Shown here piece after piece: positions 9,144 to 16,467 of a DNA stretch of 21,180 nt. The notes under the pieces were generated by a model. It searched no databases. It saw only the letters and a list, made by a program, of their open reading frames with translations, and was not told where the DNA came from. Both the position numbers and the translations under genes were made by a program. Position 1 is the stretch's first letter. Every line of letters starts with the position of its first letter. Source of the stretch: JASSUD01 sp031963225. GTDB lineage: Bacteria > Pseudomonadota > Gammaproteobacteria > Burkholderiales > Burkholderiaceae. The DNA lies in contig JASSUD010000052.1 in NCBI GenBank assembly GCA_031963225.1, positions 1 through 21,180 of the forward strand. Direction: 5' to 3'.

Positions 9144-10264
9144 GTTGGACGTGTATAGATTGTAAGATGGGATATGGGGATATGGCTGTGTACAGTACCG
9201 ATGATGTACGTATTAAAGAACTTAAAGAATTGGTGCCGCCAGCGTATTTAATGCGCGAATTTCCATGCGAAGAAGCCGTATCTAATTTGGTATTTCATGC
9301 ACGGCAAGCGGTGCATCGTATTTTGCATGGCTTAGACGATCGCTTGATTGTGGTTATAGGCCCATGCTCTATTCATGATACGGATGCTGCGCTGGAGTAT
9401 GCGCAGCGGCTTGCTGTTGAGCGTGAGCGTTTTGCTGAAGATTTAGAAATAGTCATGCGGGTATATTTCGAAAAGCCGCGCACAACCGTGGGTTGGAAGG
9501 GGTTAATTAATGATCCTTATCTAGATAATAGCTTTAAGATTAATGACGGATTGCGCATTGCCCGGCAACTATTGCTGCAAATTAATCAGTTGAAGGTTCC
9601 GGCTGGGACCGAGTTTTTAGACATGATTAGTCCCCAGTATTTAGCAGATTTAGTTTCTTGGGGGGCTATTGGCGCGCGTACTACGGAATCGCAAGTCCAT
9701 CGTGAATTGGCTTCAGGCTTGTCTTGCCCGATTGGGTTTAAAAATGGCACGGAAGGTAGCATCAAAATTGCGATTGATGCGGTGAAAGCAGCCGCCCATC
9801 CTCATCATTTTCTCTCGGTTACCAAAAGCGGCCATTCCGCCATTGTGTCGACGGTGGGTAATCCTGATGGTCATGTGATTTTACGGGGAGGCAAAACGCC
9901 TAACTACAACGCAGCGAGTATCGAAGCCGCATCTTCCGAAATCCGACAAGCCCATCTACCTGCAAGATTGATCGTAGATGCCAGTCACGCCAACAGTAAT
10001 AAAAAACACGAGAATCAGATCGGCGTATGCCAGAACATTGGTGAGCAATTGGCCGCTGGCGAAGAGCGCATCGTGGGCGTGATGATTGAATCGCACTTAA
10101 TAGGCGGGCGGCAGGATTTACGGGAGGGACATCAACAAGATCTCGTTTACGGCCAAAGCATCACCGATGCCTGTTTAGGTTGGGGAGATAGCGTGGCAGT
10201 ACTAGATGATCTGGCCCAGGCAGTGCAAAAACGACGCAAAATTCGTAAGAATGAGCAGTCTTAA
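9140..10264 (+). CDS. aroG: 3-deoxy-7-phosphoheptulonate (DAHP) synthase, type I alpha
   Basis: This enzyme condenses phosphoenolpyruvate with erythrose 4-phosphate, the first step of the shikimate pathway to aromatic amino acids. Counting from ATG 9182, it has GPCSIHD at residues 60-66, KPRTTVGWKG from 98, and further on HRELASGLSCPIGFKNGT and DASHANSNKK, all hallmarks of AroG/AroF/AroH enzymes. Two starts compete. GTG 9140 has a very good AGGAG (374 residues). ATG 9182 (MAVYSTDDVRIKELKE) aligns with the usual start of the family (360 residues; family 350-358) and has only ATGGGA-like upstream bases. Length favours 9182, the ribosome site favours 9140. The N-terminal part resembles the feedback-regulated type, but which amino acid inhibits it cannot be read from sequence alone. 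It lies nine bases after tldD and overlaps yggS by 14 bases. Confidence 0.96.
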   Translation: MSWTCIDCKMGYGDMAVYSTDDVRIKELKELVPPAYLMREFPCEEAVSNLVFHARQAVHRILHGLDDRLIVVIGPCSIHDTDAALEYAQRLAVERERFAEDLEIVMRVYFEKPRTTVGWKGLINDPYLDNSFKINDGLRIARQLLLQINQLKVPAGTEFLDMISPQYLADLVSWGAIGARTTESQVHRELASGLSCPIGFKNGTEGSIKIAIDAVKAAAHPHHFLSVTKSGHSAIVSTVGNPDGHVILRGGKTPNYNAASIEAASSEIRQAHLPARLIVDASHANSNKKHENQIGVCQNIGEQLAAGEERIVGVMIESHLIGGRQDLREGHQQDLVYGQSITDACLGWGDSVAVLDDLAQAVQKRRKIRKNEQS

Positions 10265-11021
10265 TCAAATCAAGGCAACCGATCTTGAGGACCTTGCCCC
10301 CCATTTGCAGAGTGTGCGACGATTTATCGCGCAGGCTGCTGCAGATGCGGGGCGCAGCGCCTCCTCAGTAAAGCTCCTTGCCGTCTCAAAAACCTTCTCC
10401 CCAGAGAGGATCCAGGCTGCTTATGCAGCGGGTCAGAGAGCCTTTGGGGAGAATTATGTACAAGAAGCTAAGAGCAAAATAACTGCACTTGCCTCGTTGC
10501 GTGCAGAGCTGGAATGGCATTTTATTGGGCTCATACAACGTAATAAAACTGCCTTTATCGCCACACAGTTCGACTGGGTGCACACAGTTGATCGCCTCTC
10601 TATCGCAGAGCGCTTATCCGATCAGCGTCCAGCGTCTCTCCCTCCCTTGAATGTATGCATTCAAGTCAATATTAGCCGTGAACCTCAAAAAAATGGTGTC
10701 ACTCCAGAAGCACTTGGATCATTAGCTCAGGCCGTGGCTGCATTACCACGCTTACGCCTGCGCGGACTGATGGCACTTCCTAAACCCCTTGTGCAAAAGA
10801 ACACGTCTTTAATGACACAACCTGGCGCACAAAATGAAATCCAAGAAGCGCAGCGTCTACCCTATCGCGAGATGTATCGCCTCTACTGCTCATTACGAGA
10901 GCAGGCTTTAGAGCTAGACACCCTTTCTCTTGGCACCTCTGCTGACTTTAAAGTCGCTGTGCTGGAAGGCTCAACCATGGTTCGGGTAGGGAGTGCAATT
11001 TTTGGGAATAGAGCGAATTAA
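10251..11021 (+). CDS. yggS: YggS/PROSC-family pyridoxal phosphate homeostasis protein
   Basis: This is a cytoplasmic PLP-binding TIM-barrel protein that buffers pyridoxal 5'-phosphate levels; no catalytic activity is established for the family. The PLP lysine is K47 in KLLAVSKTFS. FGENYVQEA, EWHFIGLIQRNK, RLRGLMALP and the C-terminal GSTMVRVGSAIFG (the phosphate-binding region) are recognisable. The start at 10251 (MSSLNQ) lies inside the aroG end, giving 256 residues versus about 230 usual. The extra length is an insertion after GLMALP (PKPLVQKNTSLMTQPG region) plus a longer N-terminus. An earlier in-frame ATG at 10206 would sit deeper inside aroG and adds no family-like sequence. The ribosome site is weak, so translation is probably coupled to aroG. 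Confidence 0.94.
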   Translation: MSSLNQIKATDLEDLAPHLQSVRRFIAQAAADAGRSASSVKLLAVSKTFSPERIQAAYAAGQRAFGENYVQEAKSKITALASLRAELEWHFIGLIQRNKTAFIATQFDWVHTVDRLSIAERLSDQRPASLPPLNVCIQVNISREPQKNGVTPEALGSLAQAVAALPRLRLRGLMALPKPLVQKNTSLMTQPGAQNEIQEAQRLPYREMYRLYCSLREQALELDTLSLGTSADFKVAVLEGSTMVRVGSAIFGNRAN

Positions 11022-11024
11022 GAG

Positions 11025-11423
11025 TTAATGCGTCAGGAATACATCTTCCAAGGCGTGGGCGGTATTTATGCGGGTGACTGGTGCTATCAAGGCAGATAGA
11101 TCTAATTTAGTCAGTTTATCTATATAACCTTGTGGGATAGTGCCAAACTTGGCTTGTAGCCGTTCAAGTAGATCTTGAAGTAATACCTGTCTGCTTTCCT
11201 CTTTGCCTTCTTTGCGCCCTTCCGCTTTACGAATACGCTCAATGTGGCTCAAAAATACAGTGGCCATTGTCCCCTCCTCTAATTGATGTATGTCTTTATT
11301 GTAATTAAGTTCTATAGCTTTGGGTAAGGTAAGCACGCCATCCATAAAGCGATATAAATGCTCTACAGTTTCTCGTTTGAGTTTGGTCTGGCGCAGCAAC
11401 CATCGAGTTAAAGCCAGTTTCTT
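11025..11423 (-). pseudogene. C-terminal remnant of an Rpn-family (PD-(D/E)XK) recombination-promoting nuclease/putative transposase
   Basis: The minus-strand reading has no ATG; the only available initiator is TTG at 11399. The frame stays open to a TAG at 11424-11426 and gives about 133 residues. LKRETVEHLYRFMDGVLTLP followed by an IHQLEE segment, a highly charged RKAEGRKEGKEESRQ stretch, and LLERLQAKFGTIP ending in HALEDVFLTH resembles the C-terminal part of Rpn/DUF4351-type proteins. These are normally about 280-330 residues, with the nuclease motifs in the missing N-terminal half. No trace of that half appears upstream, where a terminal-inverted-repeat element begins about 40 bases away. 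It is convergent with yggS, three bases apart. Recognition is from memory of the family and the fragment is very probably inactive. Confidence 0.65.
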
Positions 11424-11430
11424 CTAATAG

Positions 11431-11466
11431 CGTTTTTGCGGATCATAATATTCATATGCAGGTTTT
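11431..11466 (-). repeat. Partial core of the REP-pair element, inverted, abutting the 144-bp element
   Basis: Read on the minus strand, this segment contains AAAACCTGCATATG followed by AT-rich sequence with ATGATC. The same AAAACCTGCATATG (14 bases) occurs in the core of the E-F element at 17667-17680. It may be left over from an older insertion or rearrangement. Confidence 0.45.
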
Positions 11467-11504
11467 AGAACGGTAGGTTGGTGGTGAGGAACGAACCCCA
11501 ACAT
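11467..11504 (+). repeat. REP-like repeat unit B (left arm)
   Basis: This is the left arm of the 144-bp element. It has GTAG at 11473-11476 and the central variant GAGGAACGAACC, in contrast to GACGAAGGAACC in units A, C and E. Confidence 0.85.
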
Positions 11505-11572
11505 GATGGCCGCTGTCCTTTTTAGACCTGCATATACAGGTCTAAAACGATAATTAAAGGTAAATGGTATGC

Positions 11573-11610
11573 ATGTTGGGGTTCGTTCCTCACCACCAAC
11601 CTACCGTTCT
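11573..11610 (-). repeat. REP-like repeat unit B' (right arm)
   Basis: This is an exact reverse complement of unit B. Identity over all 38 bases implies either recent formation or gene-conversion-like homogenisation, since other units in the window differ from each other at several positions. Confidence 0.85.
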
Positions 11611-11644
11611 TTTTTAACAGAGTTAACTCGTATTGACCAAATGC

Positions 11645-14041
11645 TTAAATAGTACGCTCAATCAGAGCAGCTACACGCCCTTTAAGCGCTGAAAACTCCC
11701 TCTCACTTGCCAGGCTATGGCGTGGGCTTGAGAAAGCCACGGTAATGGCTACACAAGGCTCTTGCGCAGTAGAGTTGCTGTTAGAAACCGGTACGTCTTG
11801 CAAAAGCACCCAAATTCGTCGTTCGCGCACATAAAACAAAATCACAATGCCTAGTAGTAAAAAGAGGCTGCCGAGATAGACCCAAAGCTTGCCCGGCATT
11901 TTGGTAACTTGGAACACGGAAGCGGTGATGGGTTGATAGCTCTCAAGTTGTAAAAAGAGGGGAGCAGGGTAGAAGAGAAGTTCAGAGAGTGCGCTGATGG
12001 AGGATTCTAAAAAGCGACGTTGCTCTGGTGTGGATTTTTCAGCGTTCAGAGTGGGTTGGTGTGCTTGTTTACGAACCTCTTGCCAGAGCTCCCACATAGA
12101 ACCCTCTAGCAAGCGCAGCAACAAGCCTGCTGCTCGCTCTTGCTCTGTAGGTGAGGCTACTTGATTGATAAAGGCTGCTAGGGCTCCAAAACCTCCTTGT
12201 GTGGGATCTATAGGCTTGGTTTCAAAATGATCTGTGGCCTCTGGTCTGTCACGTTCGGCATTACCTGCAAAAAGCGTGAGTACACGTTGTGCGCTATCTT
12301 GTAGTGCACTTTGCATAGGGGGTGTACTAGATGCCGTGCGCTCTGCTGCATGCTGTGCGAAACGCTTAGCTGCAATGGCGCGCAGGGTAGGGTCTTGTAA
12401 TGCCGCGCGTAGGCGCATCCATGTTTGAACGGAACCCTGTGCATCGGCAGGAATACGTAGGTAGCGAAAAGATTCAGACGGATTCGCGCGCATACCAGTG
12501 AGGAAAAAGAGCTCCGTAGCTTGTTCTACACCTGCTTGTTGCGTTGATGTTTTGGTAGGGATAGGAATGGGCAGCATGTATTGATTAAATTCATGTGCTT
12601 GTCCATTTTGATCCCGTATTTTGTACTGAATAGAAGGCCCGATATTGTGCAAGGTCGTAGGTTTGGCTGCCTTGGCACCTGAGCCTAGATGCTGCTTGAA
12701 TTTGTCTATCAATGTATTTAAGCGAGAAGGAGCTAAAGGCTCAGAAGACTTTGTTGGCTCGCTAGAAGCTGCTTGGTTGGGAGGAGGTAATATTGCAGAG
12801 GTATCTGGAAGCGGCGCTATATTTTCGACATTGATTGCCCTAAAACCTGTGAGCTCAAGCTTTGCGGCGCTGTTTTTGGTGATATCTACTGCTTTAAGTC
12901 CCGCTAGCGGAAGCACCTCATTAATTTTGCCTTTGACTAGGGCAGTATTGCTTTGCCTGCCGGCCATCGGGTGTGCCGTCATCTGCAATACGGATCCTCC
13001 ATCTTCAAAACTCGACTGATAAATTGCTAGACCATCTATGACCAGGGGTCGGTTGACTTCAATAAGCGCATGGCGCTGTTTCCCGCTTATCCGTTCGCGT
13101 ACGGTAACTTCGCTTGCAAAACGTTTAGGCATACCGGTTGAGTAATACTCAACGATGAATTTATTGAGCTCTAGCGTAAAGGGCAGCTCTTGGAGAAAGA
13201 CGCCTTCTTGCTCATTGATCAAAGCGGTGGTAACCGTCTGTTTTTCAGGAACCCAAGCATACCCTCGAAAAGTGGGATTGGCGCTGGAGAGCCGATGAAT
13301 AGGGTTGATAGACTCTAGCGTGCTCCCTGCAGGCAATGCATTCAGATCCGCGATGGGCAGTGGGCGTTTGCCCAGGAATGTTTTTTGAGCTTGTAAGGGT
13401 AAATGGCTATCTAACAGACCGCCTAAACAAATAACGATAAGCGCGATATGGGTTGCAAAGTAGCCCAGCTTGTTCCAAGTTCCGCGTTTTGCTGCAATGA
13501 GTGTTCTATTGCCAGCGAGAAGAGGCGGTGAAGCAGTAGTAGAAGTTGCAGCAGCATGGGCTGCAGGAAAGTGGCGCACAACAAAACGGTATCCCTCGCT
13601 CTGAAGTAGGACACCGAGCTTTTCTTCAAGCAAAGAACGTGTTTGGAGGCTTTTCCATTGCGCGTGGTAGCGGAAGGTGCGCAAACTCTCTAGCCGAATA
13701 TGGTCTTTCCAGCTGCGCATATGGGCCAATTTTTGTCGCCATTTTCGAGCGACACACAGTGATAAAGAGAGTACTAAAAAAACTAAAATGCCTAAAAACC
13801 ACACGCAGCTATAGACATTTTGAAGTCCTAAGGCCGCAAATATATCTGCCCAAAATGGCCCAAATTGGACAATGTAATCCGACGGTCTGGCATCTTGTTT
13901 GAGTACCGTTCCAATAACGCTGGCGAGGGCTAACACGACTAAAAGAGCGATCGCAAAACGCATGGAGCTGAGAAGTTCAATGCAAGGTTTGACGATACGG
14001 CGTTGCCAAAAAATAAAGAGCGAAGAAGAAGCGAAGCGCAC
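11645..14041 (-). CDS. resB: ResB/Ccs1 cytochrome c biogenesis protein (system II)
   Basis: ResB/Ccs1 works with CcsA/ResC in the inner membrane to deliver haem and attach it to periplasmic apocytochromes c. Membrane segments are visible at about residues 28-48, 77-97 and 192-211 (containing H198 in YFATHIALIVICLGG), and a last one at about 718-738, flanking a long periplasmic domain. ELLSSMRFAIALLVVLALAS and IGTVLKQ at the N-terminus are characteristic. The start is GTG at 14041 with AAGG ten bases upstream; ATG at codon 27 would remove conserved sequence. At 798 residues it is longer than the roughly 700-730 usual, with a Pro/Ser/Lys-rich insertion around residues 405-450. It is divergent from engB. 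The partner ccsA/ccsB, usually next in the operon, is missing here. Confidence 0.93.
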   Translation of the reverse strand: MRFASSSLFIFWQRRIVKPCIELLSSMRFAIALLVVLALASVIGTVLKQDARPSDYIVQFGPFWADIFAALGLQNVYSCVWFLGILVFLVLSLSLCVARKWRQKLAHMRSWKDHIRLESLRTFRYHAQWKSLQTRSLLEEKLGVLLQSEGYRFVVRHFPAAHAAATSTTASPPLLAGNRTLIAAKRGTWNKLGYFATHIALIVICLGGLLDSHLPLQAQKTFLGKRPLPIADLNALPAGSTLESINPIHRLSSANPTFRGYAWVPEKQTVTTALINEQEGVFLQELPFTLELNKFIVEYYSTGMPKRFASEVTVRERISGKQRHALIEVNRPLVIDGLAIYQSSFEDGGSVLQMTAHPMAGRQSNTALVKGKINEVLPLAGLKAVDITKNSAAKLELTGFRAINVENIAPLPDTSAILPPPNQAASSEPTKSSEPLAPSRLNTLIDKFKQHLGSGAKAAKPTTLHNIGPSIQYKIRDQNGQAHEFNQYMLPIPIPTKTSTQQAGVEQATELFFLTGMRANPSESFRYLRIPADAQGSVQTWMRLRAALQDPTLRAIAAKRFAQHAAERTASSTPPMQSALQDSAQRVLTLFAGNAERDRPEATDHFETKPIDPTQGGFGALAAFINQVASPTEQERAAGLLLRLLEGSMWELWQEVRKQAHQPTLNAEKSTPEQRRFLESSISALSELLFYPAPLFLQLESYQPITASVFQVTKMPGKLWVYLGSLFLLLGIVILFYVRERRIWVLLQDVPVSNSNSTAQEPCVAITVAFSSPRHSLASEREFSALKGRVAALIERTI

Positions 14042-14151
14042 TGCGAAATAGCCTTAATGGGAAGGGTGTAGGGGTCTTAAAAAGCCATGCATTGTACAAT
14101 TGCCGGATTTTTCAGAGCTTAATGGCTCTTTTTGTTGGTGGTACCGCTCCC

Positions 14152-14793
14152 ATGCCTCGTCTTTTGCACAGCGCACGCTTTTTTACAACCGTTAATCACT
14201 TCCGCGACTTACCTCACGTAGGCGTGCCAGAAGTCGCTTTTGTCGGGCGCTCGAATGCAGGTAAATCTACTGCAATCAATGTGCTGTGCCAGCAAAAACG
14301 TCTAGCATTTTCTAGTAAAACACCAGGCCGCACGCAGCACATCAATTATTTTGCGGTAGGTGAGCAAGCCGATGAGGCCTATTTGGTCGATTTGCCTGGA
14401 TACGGTTATGCAAAAGCCCCTAAAGAATCTAAAGCCCATTGGGAACAGCTAGTAAGCCGTTATTTGCAAGAGCATGCTGAGTTGCGGGGAGTGGTGTTGT
14501 TAATGGATGCTCGCCATCCCTGTACAGAGCTGGATTGCCGTATGTTGGAATGGTTTGCACCAACGGGAAAGCCCGTGCATGTTTTGCTGACTAAATCTGA
14601 CAAACTTACTCGCCAGCAAAGTGTATTAGCGTTGCGTAATACAGAAAATGCGCTTCGAGCTATTCAATCTGTGTGCCTAGGAAGTGCGAAGCCGGTGCCC
14701 AATGTGACCGTGCAACTCTTTTCTGCTCCAAAGCATGTCGGCTTTGAGCAAACGCATCGTTGTATTGAAGGCTGGTTGGAGGACACGCCCTAA
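14152..14793 (+). CDS. engB: Ribosome biogenesis GTPase EngB (YihA/YsxC)
   Basis: EngB is an essential TRAFAC-class GTPase needed for late assembly of the large ribosomal subunit. GTPase motifs, counting from ATG 14152, are G1 GRSNAGKS at 32-39, the switch I TPGRTQ at 57-62, G3 DLPGYG from 80, and G4 TKSD at 147-150; a SAPK near the end serves as G5. The start at 14152 (MPRLLHSARFFTTVNHFRDL) matches where the family normally begins and gives 213 residues. The frame stays open to ATGs at 14122 and 14092, so longer forms are possible, but the added 10-20 residues look unrelated to the family. It is divergent from resB and 51 bases ahead of hemB on the same strand. Confidence 0.95.
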   Translation: MPRLLHSARFFTTVNHFRDLPHVGVPEVAFVGRSNAGKSTAINVLCQQKRLAFSSKTPGRTQHINYFAVGEQADEAYLVDLPGYGYAKAPKESKAHWEQLVSRYLQEHAELRGVVLLMDARHPCTELDCRMLEWFAPTGKPVHVLLTKSDKLTRQQSVLALRNTENALRAIQSVCLGSAKPVPNVTVQLFSAPKHVGFEQTHRCIEGWLEDTP

Positions 14794-14844
14794 CTGCTAG
14801 AGCGGTTCTACAAGCGATTTTCATATTCTTTTTGAATTGATCAA

Positions 14845-15861
14845 ATGACTCCCATACATAACTTAGGGCTGCACTACCCTACACACCGGCCTCGGCGCAT
14901 GCGCCGAGATGATTTTTCTCGTCGCATGATGCGTGAAAATACCTTGAGCGTAGACGATTTTATTTATCCTGTTTTCATTATAGAAGGGGATAAACAACGG
15001 CAAACAGTGCCCTCTATGCCTGGTATAGAGCGTTTGTCTATCGATCAGTTGCTGCTAGTAGCGCAAGAATGTGTGACTTTAGGTATACCAGTCATTGCGT
15101 TGTTTCCCGTTATAGACAACACGCTAAAGACTTTGGACGGACGTGTAGCACTCTCCGAATCGGGCCTTGTACCGCGCGCGATACAAGCAGTCAAAAAACA
15201 CTTCCCTGAGTTGGGTGTAATGACGGACGTAGCGCTTGATCCGTACACTAGCCATGGCCAAGATGGCGTATTGGATGCGCAAGGATATGTGCAAAATGAC
15301 GAGACGGTGCAGCTGCTTGTAGAGCAAGCTAATGTGCATGCGCAAGCAGGGGTAGACATTGTTGCTCCGTCAGACATGATGGACGGCCGTATAGGGGCCA
15401 TCCGCGGCATGCTGGATAGGCAGGGTTACATCCACACACGCATCATGGCGTATGCCGCTAAATACGCTTCTGCGTTCTATGGGCCGTTTCGAGATGCAGT
15501 GGGTTCTAGTATTTCGAATAAAACCCACAAAATGACCTATCAGATCGATCCAGCAAATAGCGATGAAGCGCTACGAGAAGTCGCAATGGATATACAAGAA
15601 GGCGCTGACATGGTGATCGTCAAGCCTGGTATGCCCTATTTGGACATGGTCCATAAAATAAAAAAAGCATTTTGCTTTCCAACCTACGGTTATCAAGTCA
15701 GTGGCGAATTTGCCATGCTGAAAGCCGCTGCGCAAAATGGATGGCTAGATCATGATAAAGCCATGCTTGAGTCACTCCTTGCTTTTAAACGTGCGGGAGC
15801 AGATGGGATATTGACTTATTTTGCATTAGAAGCAGCCAAACTGCTGCGCGCAAAAAAATAA
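14845..15861 (+). CDS. hemB: Delta-aminolevulinic acid dehydratase (porphobilinogen synthase), Mg type
   Basis: HemB joins two 5-aminolevulinate molecules into porphobilinogen, the first common step of haem and other tetrapyrrole synthesis. Schiff-base lysines are K206 (MAYAAKYASAFYGPFRD) and K260 (MVIVKPGMPYLD). The metal loop reads DVALDPYTSHGQDG at 128-141, with Asp where zinc enzymes have Cys (DVCLCPYTSHGHCG), so the enzyme lacks the zinc cysteine triad and belongs to the magnesium-activated group. At 338 residues it has the normal length. It sits downstream of engB and opposite resB; haem made through HemB would feed the cytochrome c assembly in which ResB acts, though shared regulation is not shown by the sequence. 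Confidence 0.97.
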   Translation: MTPIHNLGLHYPTHRPRRMRRDDFSRRMMRENTLSVDDFIYPVFIIEGDKQRQTVPSMPGIERLSIDQLLLVAQECVTLGIPVIALFPVIDNTLKTLDGRVALSESGLVPRAIQAVKKHFPELGVMTDVALDPYTSHGQDGVLDAQGYVQNDETVQLLVEQANVHAQAGVDIVAPSDMMDGRIGAIRGMLDRQGYIHTRIMAYAAKYASAFYGPFRDAVGSSISNKTHKMTYQIDPANSDEALREVAMDIQEGADMVIVKPGMPYLDMVHKIKKAFCFPTYGYQVSGEFAMLKAAAQNGWLDHDKAMLESLLAFKRAGADGILTYFALEAAKLLRAKK

Positions 15862-16017
15862 ATGGGAGTGGAATAACGTAAATAACGCAGAGCAAGAAAA
15901 TACGGGCTTATCAAAGATAAAATCCTGTAAAAACCCGATACTTATCTGTGTTTTCCATTTCATTTGGAGTAAAAACGGTTATTCCAAAAGATAAATGGCC
16001 AAATTTTCAAAAAAGAC

Positions 16018-16046
16018 TTGACTCTTGCCTAAAGAGCACGAACAAT
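16018..16046 (+). promoter_or_regulatory. Candidate sigma-70 promoter for the cold-shock gene
   Basis: TTGACT at 16018-16023 (five of six) and AACAAT at 16041-16046 (four of six) are separated by exactly 17 bases. A start near 16053 would give a leader of about 134 bases, in the range of the long leaders of cold-induced csp genes (about 159 bases in E. coli cspA). Confidence 0.45.
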
Positions 16047-16090
16047 CAGCCTACTCGTTTCTTCTGGAATGGTATTTCAGGCGGAAGAGG

Positions 16091-16137
16091 TCAGGGCGGG
16101 CTCCCTGAAAAGCGGTGGCGAAAGCCATTTAGCTTTT
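16091..16137 (+). promoter_or_regulatory. Two adjacent RNA hairpins in the csp leader
   Basis: Hairpin 1 at 16091-16108 is TCAGGG, loop CGGGCT, CCCTGA. Hairpin 2 at 16108-16137 has an outer stem AAAAGC/GCTTTT and an inner stem GGTGGC/GCCATT capped by a GAAA (GNRA) tetraloop, with a two-base bulge between stems. The two share one base at the junction, so they may exclude each other at the edge or stack. The structure ends about 50 bases before the csp start codon. A temperature-responsive leader is inference; no known riboswitch family was recognised. Confidence 0.5.
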
Positions 16138-16186
16138 GGGGTGTGCTCGCAATTGCAAGTAATAAGTAATATGTAAGGGAAGTTGT

Positions 16187-16447
16187 ATGTCAAGTGAGAA
16201 GCCCAGAAAAAAAGGGAAGGTTAAGTGGTTCAATGCCAGTAAAGGCTACGGATTCATTACGCCTGATCCAGATGGTAACGGAATGGGAGTAGATGAATTG
16301 TTTGCTCACCAAACCGCTATTCAAATGGATGGTTTTAGAACACTAGACGAAGGTGCTCCCGTGACGTTTGTTGTCGAGCAAGGCCCTAAAGGCTTGCAAG
16401 CAACGGACATCAGGCCGGACACAGATGCTCACGCATCGGCTGCCTAA
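16187..16447 (+). CDS. CspA-family cold-shock/RNA chaperone protein
   Basis: This is a single cold-shock domain protein that binds single-stranded RNA and DNA. GKVKWFNASKGYGFITP carries the RNP1 motif (KGYGFI, residues 19-24), and DELFAHQTAI stands at the RNP2 position (about 36-45). At 86 residues it is longer than the usual 67-70: a basic N-terminal SSEKPRKKG, a DPDGNGMGV insertion between the RNA-binding strands and an AHASAA tail account for the difference. The RNP2 segment has Gln where an aromatic residue often follows the His. AAGGGAAG lies a few bases before the ATG. A bidirectional terminator follows. Which csp paralogue it is cannot be decided from this sequence. Confidence 0.9.
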   Translation: MSSEKPRKKGKVKWFNASKGYGFITPDPDGNGMGVDELFAHQTAIQMDGFRTLDEGAPVTFVVEQGPKGLQATDIRPDTDAHASAA

Positions 16448-16467
16448 TCGCAGTTAAGTAGTAAAGT

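Larger units (their letters stand above)
11467..11610. mobile_element. 144-bp element with 38-bp perfect terminal inverted repeats (REPIN/MITE-like)
   Basis: Bases 11467-11504 (AGAACGGTAGG through CCCCAACAT) recur as the exact reverse complement at 11573-11610, a perfect 38-bp inverted repeat around a 68-bp core. The core holds a second inverted repeat, TTTTAGACCTG / CAGGTCTAAAA, at 11520-11530 and 11537-11547 with a six-base loop. The outer repeats carry the GTAG head facing outwards, the arrangement of a REPIN (two inverted REP units). No open reading frame lies inside, so the element would depend on a transposase supplied elsewhere. T4 flanks both ends, but this is too simple to call a target duplication. 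It lies between the resB 3' end and the Rpn remnant. Confidence 0.8.
15862..16186 (+). other. 325-base region between hemB and the cold-shock gene; mostly csp leader, doubtful ORF
   Basis: The region holds a candidate promoter, a hairpin pair and a strong ribosome site (AAGGGAAG) for the csp gene, listed separately. A plus-strand frame is open from 15921 to the TAA at 16167-16169, with GTG 15948 as the only early initiator (73 codons, beginning VFSISFGVKTVIPKDKW). I recognise no family, it has no clear ribosome site, and it runs across the candidate promoter and hairpins, so I treat it as probably non-coding. No convincing terminator for hemB is visible. Confidence 0.5.

Noticed and set aside
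11463..11614. TTTT direct repeats flanking the 144-bp element as a target site duplication
   Set aside because: Four T residues in AT-rich sequence are expected by chance; an empty site in a relative is needed.
14114..14134. Hairpin AGAGC/GCTCT followed by TTTTT upstream of engB, resembling a terminator or attenuator
   Set aside because: The stem is only five base pairs with a six-base loop and would fall within the longer possible engB readings. Too weak to annotate.
15948..16169. A 73-codon frame with a GTG start between hemB and csp
   Set aside because: There is no ribosome site and no recognised family, and it crosses the candidate csp promoter and leader hairpins. Kept only as a remark in the region entry.
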